Of a stretch of 64,000 bases of DNA, positions 20,380 to 29,118 are shown piece after piece. A program made the position numbers and the translations under genes. The DNA comes from Azospirillum picis. Its GTDB lineage: Bacteria > Pseudomonadota > Alphaproteobacteria > Azospirillales > Azospirillaceae. The first letter of the stretch is position 1; each line of letters starts with the position of its first letter. A model generated the notes under the pieces. It was not told the DNA's origin. It worked only from the letters and a program-made list of their open reading frames with translations, and did no database searches. The DNA lies in NCBI RefSeq assembly GCF_017876115.1, contig NZ_JAGINO010000022.1, forward strand, positions 62,001 to 126,000. Direction: 5' to 3'.

Positions 20380-21527
20380 CCACCAAGCGCCTCGGCCTCA
20401 TCATGCACGGCGTGACCGGGCGGATGGGCATGAACCAGCACCTGATCCGCTCGATCCTGGCCATCCGCGCCCAGGGCGGCGTCACCCTCTCCGACGGCTC
20501 GCGCGTCATGCCCGACCCGATCATCGTCGGCCGCAACGCCGAGAAGATGCAGGAGCTGGCCCGCCGCCACGGCATCGAGCGCTGGAGCGACAACCTCGAC
20601 GCGGCGCTGGACAACCCGGACGACGTGATCTTCTTCGACGCCGGCACCACCCAGATGCGGCCGACCCTGCTGGAGAAGGCGATCCGCGCCGGCAAGCACG
20701 TCTATTGCGAGAAGCCGATCGCCACCAACCTGGACGAGGCGATGCGCGTCGTGCGGCTGGCCGCCGAGGCCGGGGTGAAGAACGGCACGGTGCAGGACAA
20801 GCTGTTCCTGCCCGGCCTGGAGAAGCTGCGCATGCTGCGGGACAGCGGCTTCTTCGGCCGCATGCTGTCGGTGCGCGGGGAGTTCGGCTACTGGGTGTTC
20901 GAGGGCGACTGGCAGCCGGCGCAGCGCCCGTCCTGGAACTACCGCGAGGAGGACGGCGGCGGCATCATCCTCGACATGATCTGCCACTGGCGCTACGTGC
21001 TCGACAACCTGTTCGGGCAGGTCAAGAGCATCTCCTGCCTGGGCGCCACCCACATCCCGGAGCGCCGGGACGAACAGGGCAAGCCCTACAAGGCGACCGC
21101 CGACGACGCCGCCTATGCGATGTTCGAGCTTGAGGGCGGGGTGATCGCCACCATCAACTCCTCCTGGTGCACGCGGGTCTACCGCGACGACCTCGTCACC
21201 TTCCAGGTCGACGGCACCCACGGCTCGGCGGTCGCCGGCCTGACCGACTGCGTGATCCAGCCGCGCCAGGGCACCCCGCGCCCGGTGTGGAACCCCGACC
21301 AGAAGCAGACCATCGACTTCTACGACACCTGGCAGCCGGTGCCCGACAACGCCGTCTTCGACAACGGCTTCAAGGTGCAGTGGGAGTCCTTCATCCGCCA
21401 CGTGGTCGAGGACACGCCCTACAATCACGGCCTGATCGAGGGCGCCAAGGGCGTCCAGCTTGTCGAATGCGCGATGCAGAGCTGGCGCGAGCGCCGCTGG
21501 GTCGACGTGGCCCCGCTGGCCGGGTAA
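20376..21527 (+). CDS. Gfo/Idh/MocA family oxidoreductase
   Basis: The 383-residue enzyme starts at the ATGA overlap with the preceding gene, with AAGGAG upstream. The N-terminal Rossmann fold has an atypical nucleotide loop (HGVTGRMGMNQH), with a longer insertion before VGRNAEKMQELA, then the family motif YCEKPIATNLDEAM. The C-terminal alpha/beta domain includes GGGIILDMICHWRYVLDNLFG, with the catalytic-looking histidine. It probably oxidises or reduces a hydroxyl group of a sugar-like compound with NAD(P). Confidence 0.87.
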   Translation: MTTKRLGLIMHGVTGRMGMNQHLIRSILAIRAQGGVTLSDGSRVMPDPIIVGRNAEKMQELARRHGIERWSDNLDAALDNPDDVIFFDAGTTQMRPTLLEKAIRAGKHVYCEKPIATNLDEAMRVVRLAAEAGVKNGTVQDKLFLPGLEKLRMLRDSGFFGRMLSVRGEFGYWVFEGDWQPAQRPSWNYREEDGGGIILDMICHWRYVLDNLFGQVKSISCLGATHIPERRDEQGKPYKATADDAAYAMFELEGGVIATINSSWCTRVYRDDLVTFQVDGTHGSAVAGLTDCVIQPRQGTPRPVWNPDQKQTIDFYDTWQPVPDNAVFDNGFKVQWESFIRHVVEDTPYNHGLIEGAKGVQLVECAMQSWRERRWVDVAPLAG

Positions 21528-21544
21528 GGCGCTCCCGCCGATTG

Positions 21545-21652
21545 CCCCCTCCCTAACCCTCCCCCACCTCCGGTGGGAGAGGGGACTGCCGCCACTCTCC
21601 CGCAAAGCTCCTACCCCCTCTCCCGCGAAGCGGGGGAGGGATGGGGAGGGGG
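21545..21652. repeat. Palindromic intergenic repeat (CCCTCTCCCGC family, extended)
   Basis: This stretch between two operon genes contains CCTCCCCCACCTCCGGTGGGAGAGG and CCCCTCTCCCGCGAAGCGGGGGAGGG, arranged as two hairpins. It is a third copy of the dispersed unit seen at 651-803 and 18870-18958. Confidence 0.7.
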
Positions 21653-21685
21653 CTCGTCGACGCGACCTACCCAGGAATCCATCCC

Positions 21686-22846
21686 ATGCCGACCATCCGC
21701 CTCCCGCGTTCCGACCGCAGCATCGAGAGCTACACCCTGGCCCCGCCGCGCGGCTTCCCGGCCCGCACCGAGCGGCCGCTGACCCGCGTCGCCTTCGCCG
21801 CCGCCCACATGGTCGCCGACCCCTTCGCCGAGTGCGACCCGTGGCTGGCGCCCGCCATCGACTGGGACCGCACCATCGCCTTCCGCGAGCATCTGTGGGA
21901 CCTCGGCCTCGGCGTCGCCGAGGCGATGGACACCGCGCAGCGCGGCATGGGGCTCGACTGGCCGACCTCGCTGGAGCTGATCCGGCGCTCGCTGTCGGCG
22001 GCCAAGGCGCGCGGCGGCGTCATCGCCTGCGGCGCCGGCACCGACCACCTGCCGCCCGAGAACGCCAGGACGGTCGAGGACGTGATCCGCGCCTACGAGG
22101 AGCAGATCGAGGCGATCGAGGCGCTCGACGGCCGCATCATCCTGATGGCGTCGCGCGCGCTGGCCCGCGTCGCCAGTGGGCCGGAGGATTACGCCCGCGT
22201 CTACGGCCGCATCCTGTCGCAGGTGAAACAGCCGGTCATCCTGCACTGGCTGGGCGACATGTTCGACCCGGCGCTGGCCGGCTACTGGGGCAGCGGCGAC
22301 GTCGACGCGGCGATGGACACCGCGCTGTCGGTCATCGGCGACTTCGCGCCGAAGGTCGACGGCATCAAGATCTCGCTGCTCGACAAGGACAAGGAGATCG
22401 TCATGCGCCGCCGCCTGCCGGAAGGCGTGCGCATGTACACCGGTGACGATTTCAACTATGCCGAACTGATCGCCGGCGACGGGCAGCTCTACTCCCACGC
22501 CCTTCTCGGCATCTTCGACGCCATCGCCCCCGCCGCCGCCGCGGCGCTTGCCCATCTGGCGGACGGCGACGAGGCCGGCTTCCACGACATCCTGGCGCCG
22601 ACCGTCCCGCTGTCGCGCCACATCTTCAAGGCGCCGACCCGCTTCTACAAGACCGGCGTGGTCTTCATGGCCTACCTGAACGGCCACCAGGACCATTTCA
22701 CCATGGTCGGCGGCCAGGAGAGCACGCGCTCGACCCTGCATCTGGCCGAGCTGTTCCGTCTGGCCGACCGGGCCGGGCTGCTGTCCGACCCCGACCGCGC
22801 GGCGCAGCGGATGGCGGCGGTGATGGCGGTGCGGGGGATCGCCTGA
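21686..22846 (+). CDS. DUF993 family, dihydrodipicolinate synthase-like protein
   Basis: The 386-residue protein starts MPTIRLPRSDRSIESYTL and matches the DUF993 type, a TIM-barrel family distantly related to dihydrodipicolinate synthase and often found with Gfo/Idh/MocA and sugar isomerase genes. Conserved-looking stretches include CGAGTDHL, ILHWLGDMFDP and the likely Schiff-base region VDGIKISLLDK. An aldolase-like carbon-carbon cleavage or condensation is plausible but unproven. Its stop overlaps the next gene's ATG. Confidence 0.8.
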   Translation: MPTIRLPRSDRSIESYTLAPPRGFPARTERPLTRVAFAAAHMVADPFAECDPWLAPAIDWDRTIAFREHLWDLGLGVAEAMDTAQRGMGLDWPTSLELIRRSLSAAKARGGVIACGAGTDHLPPENARTVEDVIRAYEEQIEAIEALDGRIILMASRALARVASGPEDYARVYGRILSQVKQPVILHWLGDMFDPALAGYWGSGDVDAAMDTALSVIGDFAPKVDGIKISLLDKDKEIVMRRRLPEGVRMYTGDDFNYAELIAGDGQLYSHALLGIFDAIAPAAAAALAHLADGDEAGFHDILAPTVPLSRHIFKAPTRFYKTGVVFMAYLNGHQDHFTMVGGQESTRSTLHLAELFRLADRAGLLSDPDRAAQRMAAVMAVRGIA

Positions 22847-23712
22847 TGCGCGACTTCTCCTCTGACCACCGCTGGCTGTCGATCAACACCGCCACCGTCC
22901 GCAAGCAGGGCGACCTGCTGTCGATCATCGACGCCTGCACCCGCAAGGGCATCCGCGCCATCTCGCCCTGGCGCGACCAGGTGGCGGCGGTCGGGCTCGA
23001 CGCCACGGCGCGCGCCGTGCGCTCGGGCGAGCTGGCGCTGTCCGGCTATTGCCGCGGCGGCATGTTCCCGGCCGACCCCGCGAAGGCCGCCGAAGTGCGT
23101 GACGACAACCGCCGCGCGGTGGACGAGGCGGCGGCGCTGGGCGCCGCCTGCCTGGTCCTGGTGGTGGGCGGCCTGCCGCAATACTCCCGCCCCGGCTCCG
23201 CCCCCGGCAAGGACATCGCGCTGGCGCGCACCCAGGTCGAGGACGGCATCGGCGAGCTGCTCGACCATGCCCGCAAGGCCGGCATGCCGCTGGCGATCGA
23301 GCCGCTGCACCCGATGTATGCCGCCGACCGCGCCTGCGTGAACACCATGGCCCACGCGCTCGACATCTGCGACCGGCTCGATCCGGGCCGGACGGGGGCT
23401 CTGGGCGTAGCGGTCGACGTCTACCATGTCTGGTGGGATCCGGACCTGGAGGCGCAGATCGCCCGCGCCGGCACCGACCGGCTGCTCGCCTTCCACGTCT
23501 GCGACTGGCTGGTGCCGACCACCGACCTGCTGCTCGACCGCGGCATGATGGGCGACGGCGTCATCGACATCCCGCGCATCCGCGGCTGGGTCGAGGCCCA
23601 GGGCTTCGCCGGCTATTCGGAGGTGGAGATCTTCTCCCAGGCCAACTGGTGGGAGCGCCCGATGGACGAGGTGCTCGACACCTGCATCGAGCGCCACCGC
23701 AGCGCGGTGTGA
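22846..23712 (+). CDS. Sugar phosphate isomerase/epimerase (xylose-isomerase-like TIM barrel)
   Basis: The 288-residue protein shares the A of TGATG with the preceding gene. It has the AP-endonuclease-2/xylose-isomerase-like TIM barrel, with metal ligands apparent in MPLAIEPLHP (Glu), VAVDVYHVWWDP (Asp and His), LLAFHVCDW (His) and YSEVEIFSQ (Glu). It is the last gene of the operon that begins with the ABC transporter at 16050. It probably isomerises or epimerises the imported compound or a breakdown product. Confidence 0.85.
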   Translation: MRDFSSDHRWLSINTATVRKQGDLLSIIDACTRKGIRAISPWRDQVAAVGLDATARAVRSGELALSGYCRGGMFPADPAKAAEVRDDNRRAVDEAAALGAACLVLVVGGLPQYSRPGSAPGKDIALARTQVEDGIGELLDHARKAGMPLAIEPLHPMYAADRACVNTMAHALDICDRLDPGRTGALGVAVDVYHVWWDPDLEAQIARAGTDRLLAFHVCDWLVPTTDLLLDRGMMGDGVIDIPRIRGWVEAQGFAGYSEVEIFSQANWWERPMDEVLDTCIERHRSAV

Positions 23713-23893
23713 GAGGCGGGGACGAGCGATTCGGCTTGAACCGGTCACACCCTGGCGGGCACTCGGCCCTGCCGCCGGGCCGAATTCCGACGGCGGTGTG
23801 GTGCTGGACAGACGGCTTGGCCGGGCGGCCAGGCCGTCCTGCACTTTTCCGAGGGTACCGCCAAGGTTCCGCAGCACTTTGGATTGGGATGCG

Positions 23894-23899
23894 TATAAT
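23894..23899 (+). promoter_or_regulatory. Candidate -10 box of the CHAT/L3 island
   Basis: A perfect TATAAT lies 33 bases upstream of the first island gene, rare in this GC-rich DNA. A clear -35 at 16-18 bases is missing (GCAGCA is the best there), so the assignment rests on the -10 and its position only. Confidence 0.4.
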
Positions 23900-23931
23900 G
23901 CCGGCTCATCGCCTCTGGTGGGAGATGGACG

Positions 23932-25131
23932 ATGGCCGAGGAGCGTCAGCTCTGGCTTCCGTTGGCCGACCCTGACGGCTCTGCGGGGAGCGGGCGTCGT
24001 GTCTGGCTCATCGGCTGCCCGCCTGGAGAACAGTCCGCACTCGTCCGCCGGCTGACGGAAGGCACGCACTTCTTCGTGGATGCGCTGAACGGCGGTCCGG
24101 TTATCGGTTCACAGGACGTCCTGCTCCTGCGCGGCCAGCATGGGGAGGCATTCGAACTCTACATTCCGGAAGACCCGATCGTCGGTCATCGGACCCTTGC
24201 GGATTGGGAGGAGTGTGTCCTCGACACGATCGTCCAGTCGGCGAGCCGGATACGACGGACGGCCCTCGACGTGCTGCTCATCGGACATGGCGCCGGCCAG
24301 AGGGCGCCGGCCATCGTCCCGACCAGCACCCACCTGGAACGTCTGTTCCGGATGCTCCAGGCCCCGGGGGGCGCCGAAGACCTGGATGACCGGCAACGGC
24401 TATGCGCGGGAGCGTGGGATCGGTTGGAGCCCTGTGGACACCGGTTGCTTCGGGCGCTGCTCCGTTTGGAGGCTGACCGCTCGGCAATTCGCCTCGGCGT
24501 GCCGACGGGGGATGTTAGACGGGCAACGGGCGAGGCCGTCAGCATATTGCGCGGTGCCGGCTTCGGCCGCCTCGTGGACCATGCGTGGCCGGCATGCCGG
24601 GACGAGAGCGAGCAGTTGACCTTCCCGTGGCGCGAGTCCGCTTCGCTTTGCCAGGCAGCGCTGCGGTCGGTGGGCTACGGCATTCACCGGCTGGTGGCGA
24701 TCGGGTTCGGGAATGCTGGTCGGCCGGAGGAGGCCGGTCCGTTGCGGCGTCTCCGGCGGACCGGTGTGCGCATCCCGGAATCCGCACTGATCGGGGCGCT
24801 CTCCGGCGTCCGGTCCCGCCTCCTCCGCCTTGATGCCGGATTGGCACCCGTTGCCGGCAAGGAAAGGACCCTGCGCCTGCACGCCACCGTGGACTGGGAC
24901 TTTCGCGTCATGGCTGCCCTGGCGGGAAAGTGCGGGCTGGAAGATATGGATGTGTGGATCGAAGTCTCTAGTAGAACTTGCCGATCGCGCCCGTCCGCTG
25001 CTAAAACACGGGTCGGAAAGACCGTCTTCTTCGACTTGGAGATCGGCAAGGCCCGGGGGCAACGGGTCGAGTTGACCTTCTTCGACCGTAGGGGGAAGGG
25101 GGGGCGTCATTCCGTGCCGATCGTTTCTTGA
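23932..25131 (+). CDS. Unknown protein with P-loop-like N-terminus, first gene of the CHAT island
   Basis: The 399-residue protein is not recognised. It starts behind GGGAG. Near residues 25-40 WLIGCPPGEQSALVRRL resembles a loose P-loop but lacks the GxxxxGK[ST] consensus, so nucleotide binding is uncertain. The middle is helical and basic, with many Arg-Leu segments (HRLLRALLRLEADRS). The last 100 residues alternate beta-like stretches (LHATVDWDFRVMAAL, KTVFFDLEIGKARGQRVELTFF), giving a probable beta-rich C-terminal domain. Its stop overlaps the most upstream possible start of the CHAT gene (TTGA), so the two are co-transcribed. It may be a sensor or partner of the protease. Codon use is more relaxed than in neighbouring operons. 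Confidence 0.65.
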   Translation: MAEERQLWLPLADPDGSAGSGRRVWLIGCPPGEQSALVRRLTEGTHFFVDALNGGPVIGSQDVLLLRGQHGEAFELYIPEDPIVGHRTLADWEECVLDTIVQSASRIRRTALDVLLIGHGAGQRAPAIVPTSTHLERLFRMLQAPGGAEDLDDRQRLCAGAWDRLEPCGHRLLRALLRLEADRSAIRLGVPTGDVRRATGEAVSILRGAGFGRLVDHAWPACRDESEQLTFPWRESASLCQAALRSVGYGIHRLVAIGFGNAGRPEEAGPLRRLRRTGVRIPESALIGALSGVRSRLLRLDAGLAPVAGKERTLRLHATVDWDFRVMAALAGKCGLEDMDVWIEVSSRTCRSRPSAAKTRVGKTVFFDLEIGKARGQRVELTFFDRRGKGGRHSVPIVS

Positions 25132-25169
25132 CGGCACGCGCCCTCGCCGCGTGCGTGCGAGGTGCTGTC

Positions 25170-26372
25170 GTGAGCTCATTCGTATTCGACGACGTGGACG
25201 ATGAGGAGGATGACGGGGCGGCGGTCGTCTTGCGGCTCGGGCGGCGCGACGACGAGATCGATGGCGGGCACCGTCTTCAACTTGAAGCCTATGTCCGCGG
25301 CGAGCAGGAACCCCAGGTCTTTCCGATCACCCTTTCGATCGTGGAGTTGAAGCGGCGGTCTGCGGAAATCATCAAGACCCTGTCCACGACGGACTACAGC
25401 GAGGACATCTTCGCGCGTGACCGGTACAAGCAGGCCGACCTCGTCGACCATGTTGCCCTGTTGGGATGGGGGCTCTTCTCGCGAATGTTCAGCGCCTCCG
25501 ACCGGAACCGGTTGCTTGGGCTTCTCGATGAACTGGAGGAGGGAGCTCCCGTCCTGGTGCGTGAGCAGCACCTCACCGTTCCCTGGAACCTGCTGTACCC
25601 CGAACCAGTCGCGTCCTCTGCCGATCCGCTGCGTTTCCTTGGAGCCCGCTGGCTGTTCGCCAGCATTCTGGAGGAGCGCTCCAACAATCTCTCCAGCCGG
25701 GCTGAACTCGGGATCGACGTCACGTTGCCCAGGGGCGCGCTGCCGGGGATCGGACTCGTCCATGACCGCGAACTGAGCGAGGAACAATGGAAGCGTGAGG
25801 AGGACGTGCTGCGGCGGCAGTGCCCGACGGGCGTCTTCCGGCCGATGCCGACCGCGCTGGGAGCGGAGCCGCGGGACGACGACCTGAAGACTTATGCCAA
25901 GTATTTGGCGGGACGTTGGCTCGGCATGCATTTCGGCGTGCATGCGGTGATGCCGTATGACGACCCCACCGAATACCGCATGCGCGTGACGGACAAGTTC
26001 GAGCACCTCCTCAGGGAAGTCGTCAAGGCAGTGCGCAAGGACCATGGGGGGTTTCGCTCCTTCCGCTTCGCGTTCATGAACTCGTGCCAGTCTGCCGCCC
26101 TCACCGACCTCATCGAGGCGAACGCCATAACGGTGCTGCACCGGAATGGTGTGGACGCACTCGTCGGCGTGCAGAGCGCAATCTGGGACTCCTGCGCCGG
26201 ACCCTTTGCCGAAGCCTTCTACGAGGAGGCGCTCGGCAGCGCCGAGGAACGGAACGTGGGGCAGGCGCTGTTCAGAGCGCGACGGACACGCCTCGACGCA
26301 TCGCCCAACCCGGCCGTGCTGCTGTACGTCCTGTATGGCCGGCCCGACACGCACATCCGACCCGCGCTCTGA
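25170..26372 (+). CDS. CHAT-domain protease
   Basis: The C-terminal half has the CHAT (caspase HetF associated with TPRs) pattern: [10 protein letters not shown] with the candidate catalytic His258, then [14 protein letters not shown] with candidate Cys306, then [27 protein letters not shown] and a final [10 protein letters not shown] helix. CHAT proteins are caspase-like cysteine proteases. No TPR repeats are present; instead a 170-residue N-terminal region begins with an acidic [10 protein letters not shown] run. The frame is open from a TTG at 25128, but the GTG at 25170 has an AGG seven bases upstream and is preferred, giving 400 residues. It lies just upstream of the L3-fusion gene and near a gasdermin-like gene, which suggests it cleaves one of them. 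Confidence 0.8.
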   Translation: MSSFVFDDVDDEEDDGAAVVLRLGRRDDEIDGGHRLQLEAYVRGEQEPQVFPITLSIVELKRRSAEIIKTLSTTDYSEDIFARDRYKQADLVDHVALLGWGLFSRMFSASDRNRLLGLLDELEEGAPVLVREQHLTVPWNLLYPEPVASSADPLRFLGARWLFASILEERSNNLSSRAELGIDVTLPRGALPGIGLVHDRELSEEQWKREEDVLRRQCPTGVFRPMPTALGAEPRDDDLKTYAKYLAGRWLGMHFGVHAVMPYDDPTEYRMRVTDKFEHLLREVVKAVRKDHGGFRSFRFAFMNSCQSAALTDLIEANAITVLHRNGVDALVGVQSAIWDSCAGPFAEAFYEEALGSAEERNVGQALFRARRTRLDASPNPAVLLYVLYGRPDTHIRPAL

Positions 26373-26506
26373 GGCGTGCCCCGCCCCCGGGGGGGAAGAG
26401 GCATGCGCTCCACCTCACCGCCGGCTCCCCAGGGAGTGGCGGCGCAATCACCAAGGCAGCCGCCAAGGCTGCCGCCAAGGCAGCCAAAATGGGCAGAAAG
26501 GCAGCG

Positions 26507-28210
26507 ATGAGGTCCGGTTTGCTGATGCAGAAAGTCGGAATGACCCGCGCCTTCACAAGCGATGGAGAGCATGTTCCAGCAACCGTGCTGAAGCTCGACA
26601 GTTGCCAGGTCGTCGCCGTGCGCACCGAGGACAGGGACGGCTACACGGCCGTCCAACTCGGCGCGGGCTCCATCAAGGTGAAGAACGTCACCAAGCCTGA
26701 GCGCGGGCATTTCGCCAAGGCGCGCGTCGAGCCCAAGCGGAAGCTGGCGGAGTTCCGCGTTTCTCCCGACGCCCTCATCGAAGTCGGCGCGGAGCTCTCC
26801 GCCGCGCATTTCGTGCAGGGCCAGTACGTCGATGTGCAAAGCACGTCGAAGGGAAAGGGCACTGCCGGACCGATGAAGCGGCACGGCTTCGGCGGGCTGC
26901 CGGCGACGCATGGCGTGTCGGTGGCGCATCGATCGCATGGATCGACGGGAAACCGGCAGGATCCGGGGAAGGTGTTCAAGAATAAGAAGATGGCAGGCCA
27001 CTCGGGGAACGAGACGGTCACCATCCAGAATCTGCAGGTCATCCGGATCGATGAGGCGAAGGGGCTTGTCCTGCTCAAGGGGGCTGTTCCCGGAGCCGAG
27101 GGGGCCTGGGTCAAGGTTCGCGATGCCGTGAAGAAGAAGGTTCCCGAAGGTCTGCCGTTTCCCGCCGCGGTCCGGATGCCGCGGGCCGACGAGGAGCGTC
27201 CGGCAAAACGCACGGCCTCGCCGGACGGGGGGCCGGAGGTGCACCATCGGGATCGTGAGCCGGAATCGGGCCATCCACCGGAAGGGCCGGGCGCATCCGT
27301 TGCGGCCCCAGGTGCACAAATCGCCGGGAATAAAGTAGGAGTGGGGAATGACCTCGCCCCTCCGCCGTTGTATCGTGGCGGTGAGGTCGACGAAGCGGCA
27401 CTGGCCGAACGCCGCAAGCGGGTGGAGCCGCATGAAAGCAAAAGGGAGACGCTTGAGGGCAGGACGGTAACCAACTGGGAAAGAACGTTGATGCAAGCAT
27501 GGAAGGAAGCGCAGTCGCCCAATCCTTCCGAAAGGGCGGGTGCCTTGAGGCGGATGCTCGGCGTTGCCCGAGACCTCCACAGCCATTCTGCCGATTTCGC
27601 CGGCACCGATGACGAGCTGCAGGCTTTCGGGGCGTCTCTGGACTATTTCCCGCGGCAGCTCCATGCCTCGCTCTTTGACGCCGATCCCGCCGTGGGCCGG
27701 ACGGCGGCGTTTGTGCTCGGTGCCTTGCTGGGGCGTGATGATCCGGCCCTTGCCCACGCGTCGATGGAGGAGCCCTGGTCGGCCGATGTCGAGAAAAAGG
27801 TCCGCGCGCGACTGGAGCGCTACCTGTCGGAAAAGCGGGTCGGCCTCGTCACTCACCTGGATATCACGGCCAAGCGCGAGCCATCCGGGCAGGTCGTGCT
27901 CGACCTGCTGGTCGAGGTGGCCGACCGCCTGCCGTTCAATCTTGACGGCCGGCCCATTCCTACCCGCCGGCCGGCCTGGCTGACCGATGCACCGAGGCTG
28001 GAGGTCGAGGTTGGAGCGCTTGGCGCGGACATCTTCGAACGGCTCCCCCACACCGACGGTCCGGTGCGGACCGGGCGGCTGGCCGGTGCCGCCGCCCGTG
28101 TTCGACTGGATGGTGCTCCCAACACCTGGGTGTTCGTCGACCCCAGGCTGGATGGTCACCTTCTCCGGCGTCGTGGCTTCATTCTGTCAGAGCACCTCGA
28201 CCACGGCTGA
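26507..28210 (+). CDS. Ribosomal protein L3 paralogue fused to an unknown C-terminal region
   Basis: Residues 1-225 form a complete L3: [57 protein letters not shown], the [21 protein letters not shown] loop with the glutamine that PrmB methylates in genuine L3, [19 protein letters not shown] and [14 protein letters not shown] Pro/Glu/Arg-rich linker (225-310) joins it to a 255-residue C-terminal region with [15 protein letters not shown], a helical segment and a beta-rich end; I recognise no family there. Canonical L3 genes sit in the S10 operon next to rplD, which is not here. The start at 26507 matches the L3 N-terminus; an ATG at 26489 is also possible. It follows the CHAT gene by 134 bases and converges on the gasdermin-like gene. 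Confidence 0.85.
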   Translation: MRSGLLMQKVGMTRAFTSDGEHVPATVLKLDSCQVVAVRTEDRDGYTAVQLGAGSIKVKNVTKPERGHFAKARVEPKRKLAEFRVSPDALIEVGAELSAAHFVQGQYVDVQSTSKGKGTAGPMKRHGFGGLPATHGVSVAHRSHGSTGNRQDPGKVFKNKKMAGHSGNETVTIQNLQVIRIDEAKGLVLLKGAVPGAEGAWVKVRDAVKKKVPEGLPFPAAVRMPRADEERPAKRTASPDGGPEVHHRDREPESGHPPEGPGASVAAPGAQIAGNKVGVGNDLAPPPLYRGGEVDEAALAERRKRVEPHESKRETLEGRTVTNWERTLMQAWKEAQSPNPSERAGALRRMLGVARDLHSHSADFAGTDDELQAFGASLDYFPRQLHASLFDADPAVGRTAAFVLGALLGRDDPALAHASMEEPWSADVEKKVRARLERYLSEKRVGLVTHLDITAKREPSGQVVLDLLVEVADRLPFNLDGRPIPTRRPAWLTDAPRLEVEVGALGADIFERLPHTDGPVRTGRLAGAAARVRLDGAPNTWVFVDPRLDGHLLRRRGFILSEHLDHG

Positions 28211-28234
28211 TCGGCAAGGGGGTGAGGGCGACGG

Positions 28235-29053
28235 TCAGTCGGAGGCTCCGGCGTCGGTGAAGTCGAGCCCGGCCTCATCCCCCAGCGGCACATCGAAGAG
28301 CTGTTCCGAATCCTCCGGCCCGCGCAGCGTGTCCTTGATGGCCTGCCGTGGCCGCGCCACGAGGCGCCCCTCCCGGACCACCAGCCCGAAGCCCGATGCG
28401 CCGAATGTGGCGCCGTCGCCCTCCGCGGAAAAGGTGATCTCGTTCTCGGCGTTGGTGATCACCTTGAGGTCCCCCGACAGCTCGCCGATCTCCTTGGCCA
28501 GCAGCGCCGCGTCCATCTTCGCCTCATGTTCGTCGAAGGCGCGGACGGTCAGTGCCTTGCCCATCCAGACCCGGTCGATCACGTACAGCGGCACGCTGCC
28601 ATCCAGCAGGGCGCTGTCCACGACGGGCTTCGCCTTGATGGCTTGCTCCAGCAGCAGGAAATCGGCCCGCTGCTCGCGCCCGTGCGTCACGCTCATGTCG
28701 ATCCTGCGCGCACCAGCAGCCTTCACCGCGGCGGTGAAGCGCCCTTCGGCTTCTGTCGGCAACACCCAGCCCAGGCACTTGGCGAGAAGTTGTGCCCCGA
28801 TGCCCACCTCCAGCTTGGCGGAGAACACATCCCTGAAGCCGGGAAGCGCCGGAAGCGTTTCTACGATCCCCGACAGGTCGACGCCACCCTGGACCAGGCT
28901 GCCGATCTGCGTCGTTGCGACCGGCTTTCCATCGCGGACGGCGACGACAGCTCCGACACCGAGCCCCGGCTTGGGCGGCAGGACCGGCACGAGGCCGAAG
29001 CGCTGCCGCATGGCGGCAAGAAGCGGATCCTGAACTCCTGGCAGACAGCGCAT
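28235..29053 (-). CDS. Bacterial gasdermin-like protein (candidate pore former)
   Basis: The 272-residue protein starts MRCLPGVQDPLLAAMRQR, at an ATG with GAGGAGG just upstream, so Cys3 is fixed by the ribosome site. Bacterial gasdermins are this size, carry a palmitoylated Cys close to the N-terminus, are followed by a short autoinhibitory C-terminal tail and are encoded beside proteases, including CHAT types. The pattern DPLLAAM...GLVPVLPP near the N-terminus, VGIGAQLLAKCLG, then PLYVIDRVWMGKALTVRA, LKVITNAENEITFSAEG and FGASGFGLVV agrees with my memory of the family, but similarity is weak and no search was run. The last 40 residues are acidic and Gly/Asp-rich, a plausible cleavable tail. 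It converges on the L3-fusion gene, 24 bases apart. Confidence 0.55.
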   Translation of the reverse strand: MRCLPGVQDPLLAAMRQRFGLVPVLPPKPGLGVGAVVAVRDGKPVATTQIGSLVQGGVDLSGIVETLPALPGFRDVFSAKLEVGIGAQLLAKCLGWVLPTEAEGRFTAAVKAAGARRIDMSVTHGREQRADFLLLEQAIKAKPVVDSALLDGSVPLYVIDRVWMGKALTVRAFDEHEAKMDAALLAKEIGELSGDLKVITNAENEITFSAEGDGATFGASGFGLVVREGRLVARPRQAIKDTLRGPEDSEQLFDVPLGDEAGLDFTDAGASD

Positions 29054-29089
29054 GAAGCCTCCTCGGTGGAACGGCGCGTCGAACGAGAA

Positions 29090-29118
29090 ATGCTACCATG
29101 GATGTATGGTGATCACAA
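29090..29118 (-). promoter_or_regulatory. Candidate sigma-70 promoter of the gasdermin-like gene
   Basis: On the minus strand TTGTGA (29118-29113) and TAGCAT (29095-29090) are separated by exactly 17 bases; each matches the consensus at four of six positions. The -10 lies 36 bases upstream of the ATG. The gene would thus be transcribed on its own, separately from the CHAT operon. Confidence 0.45.
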
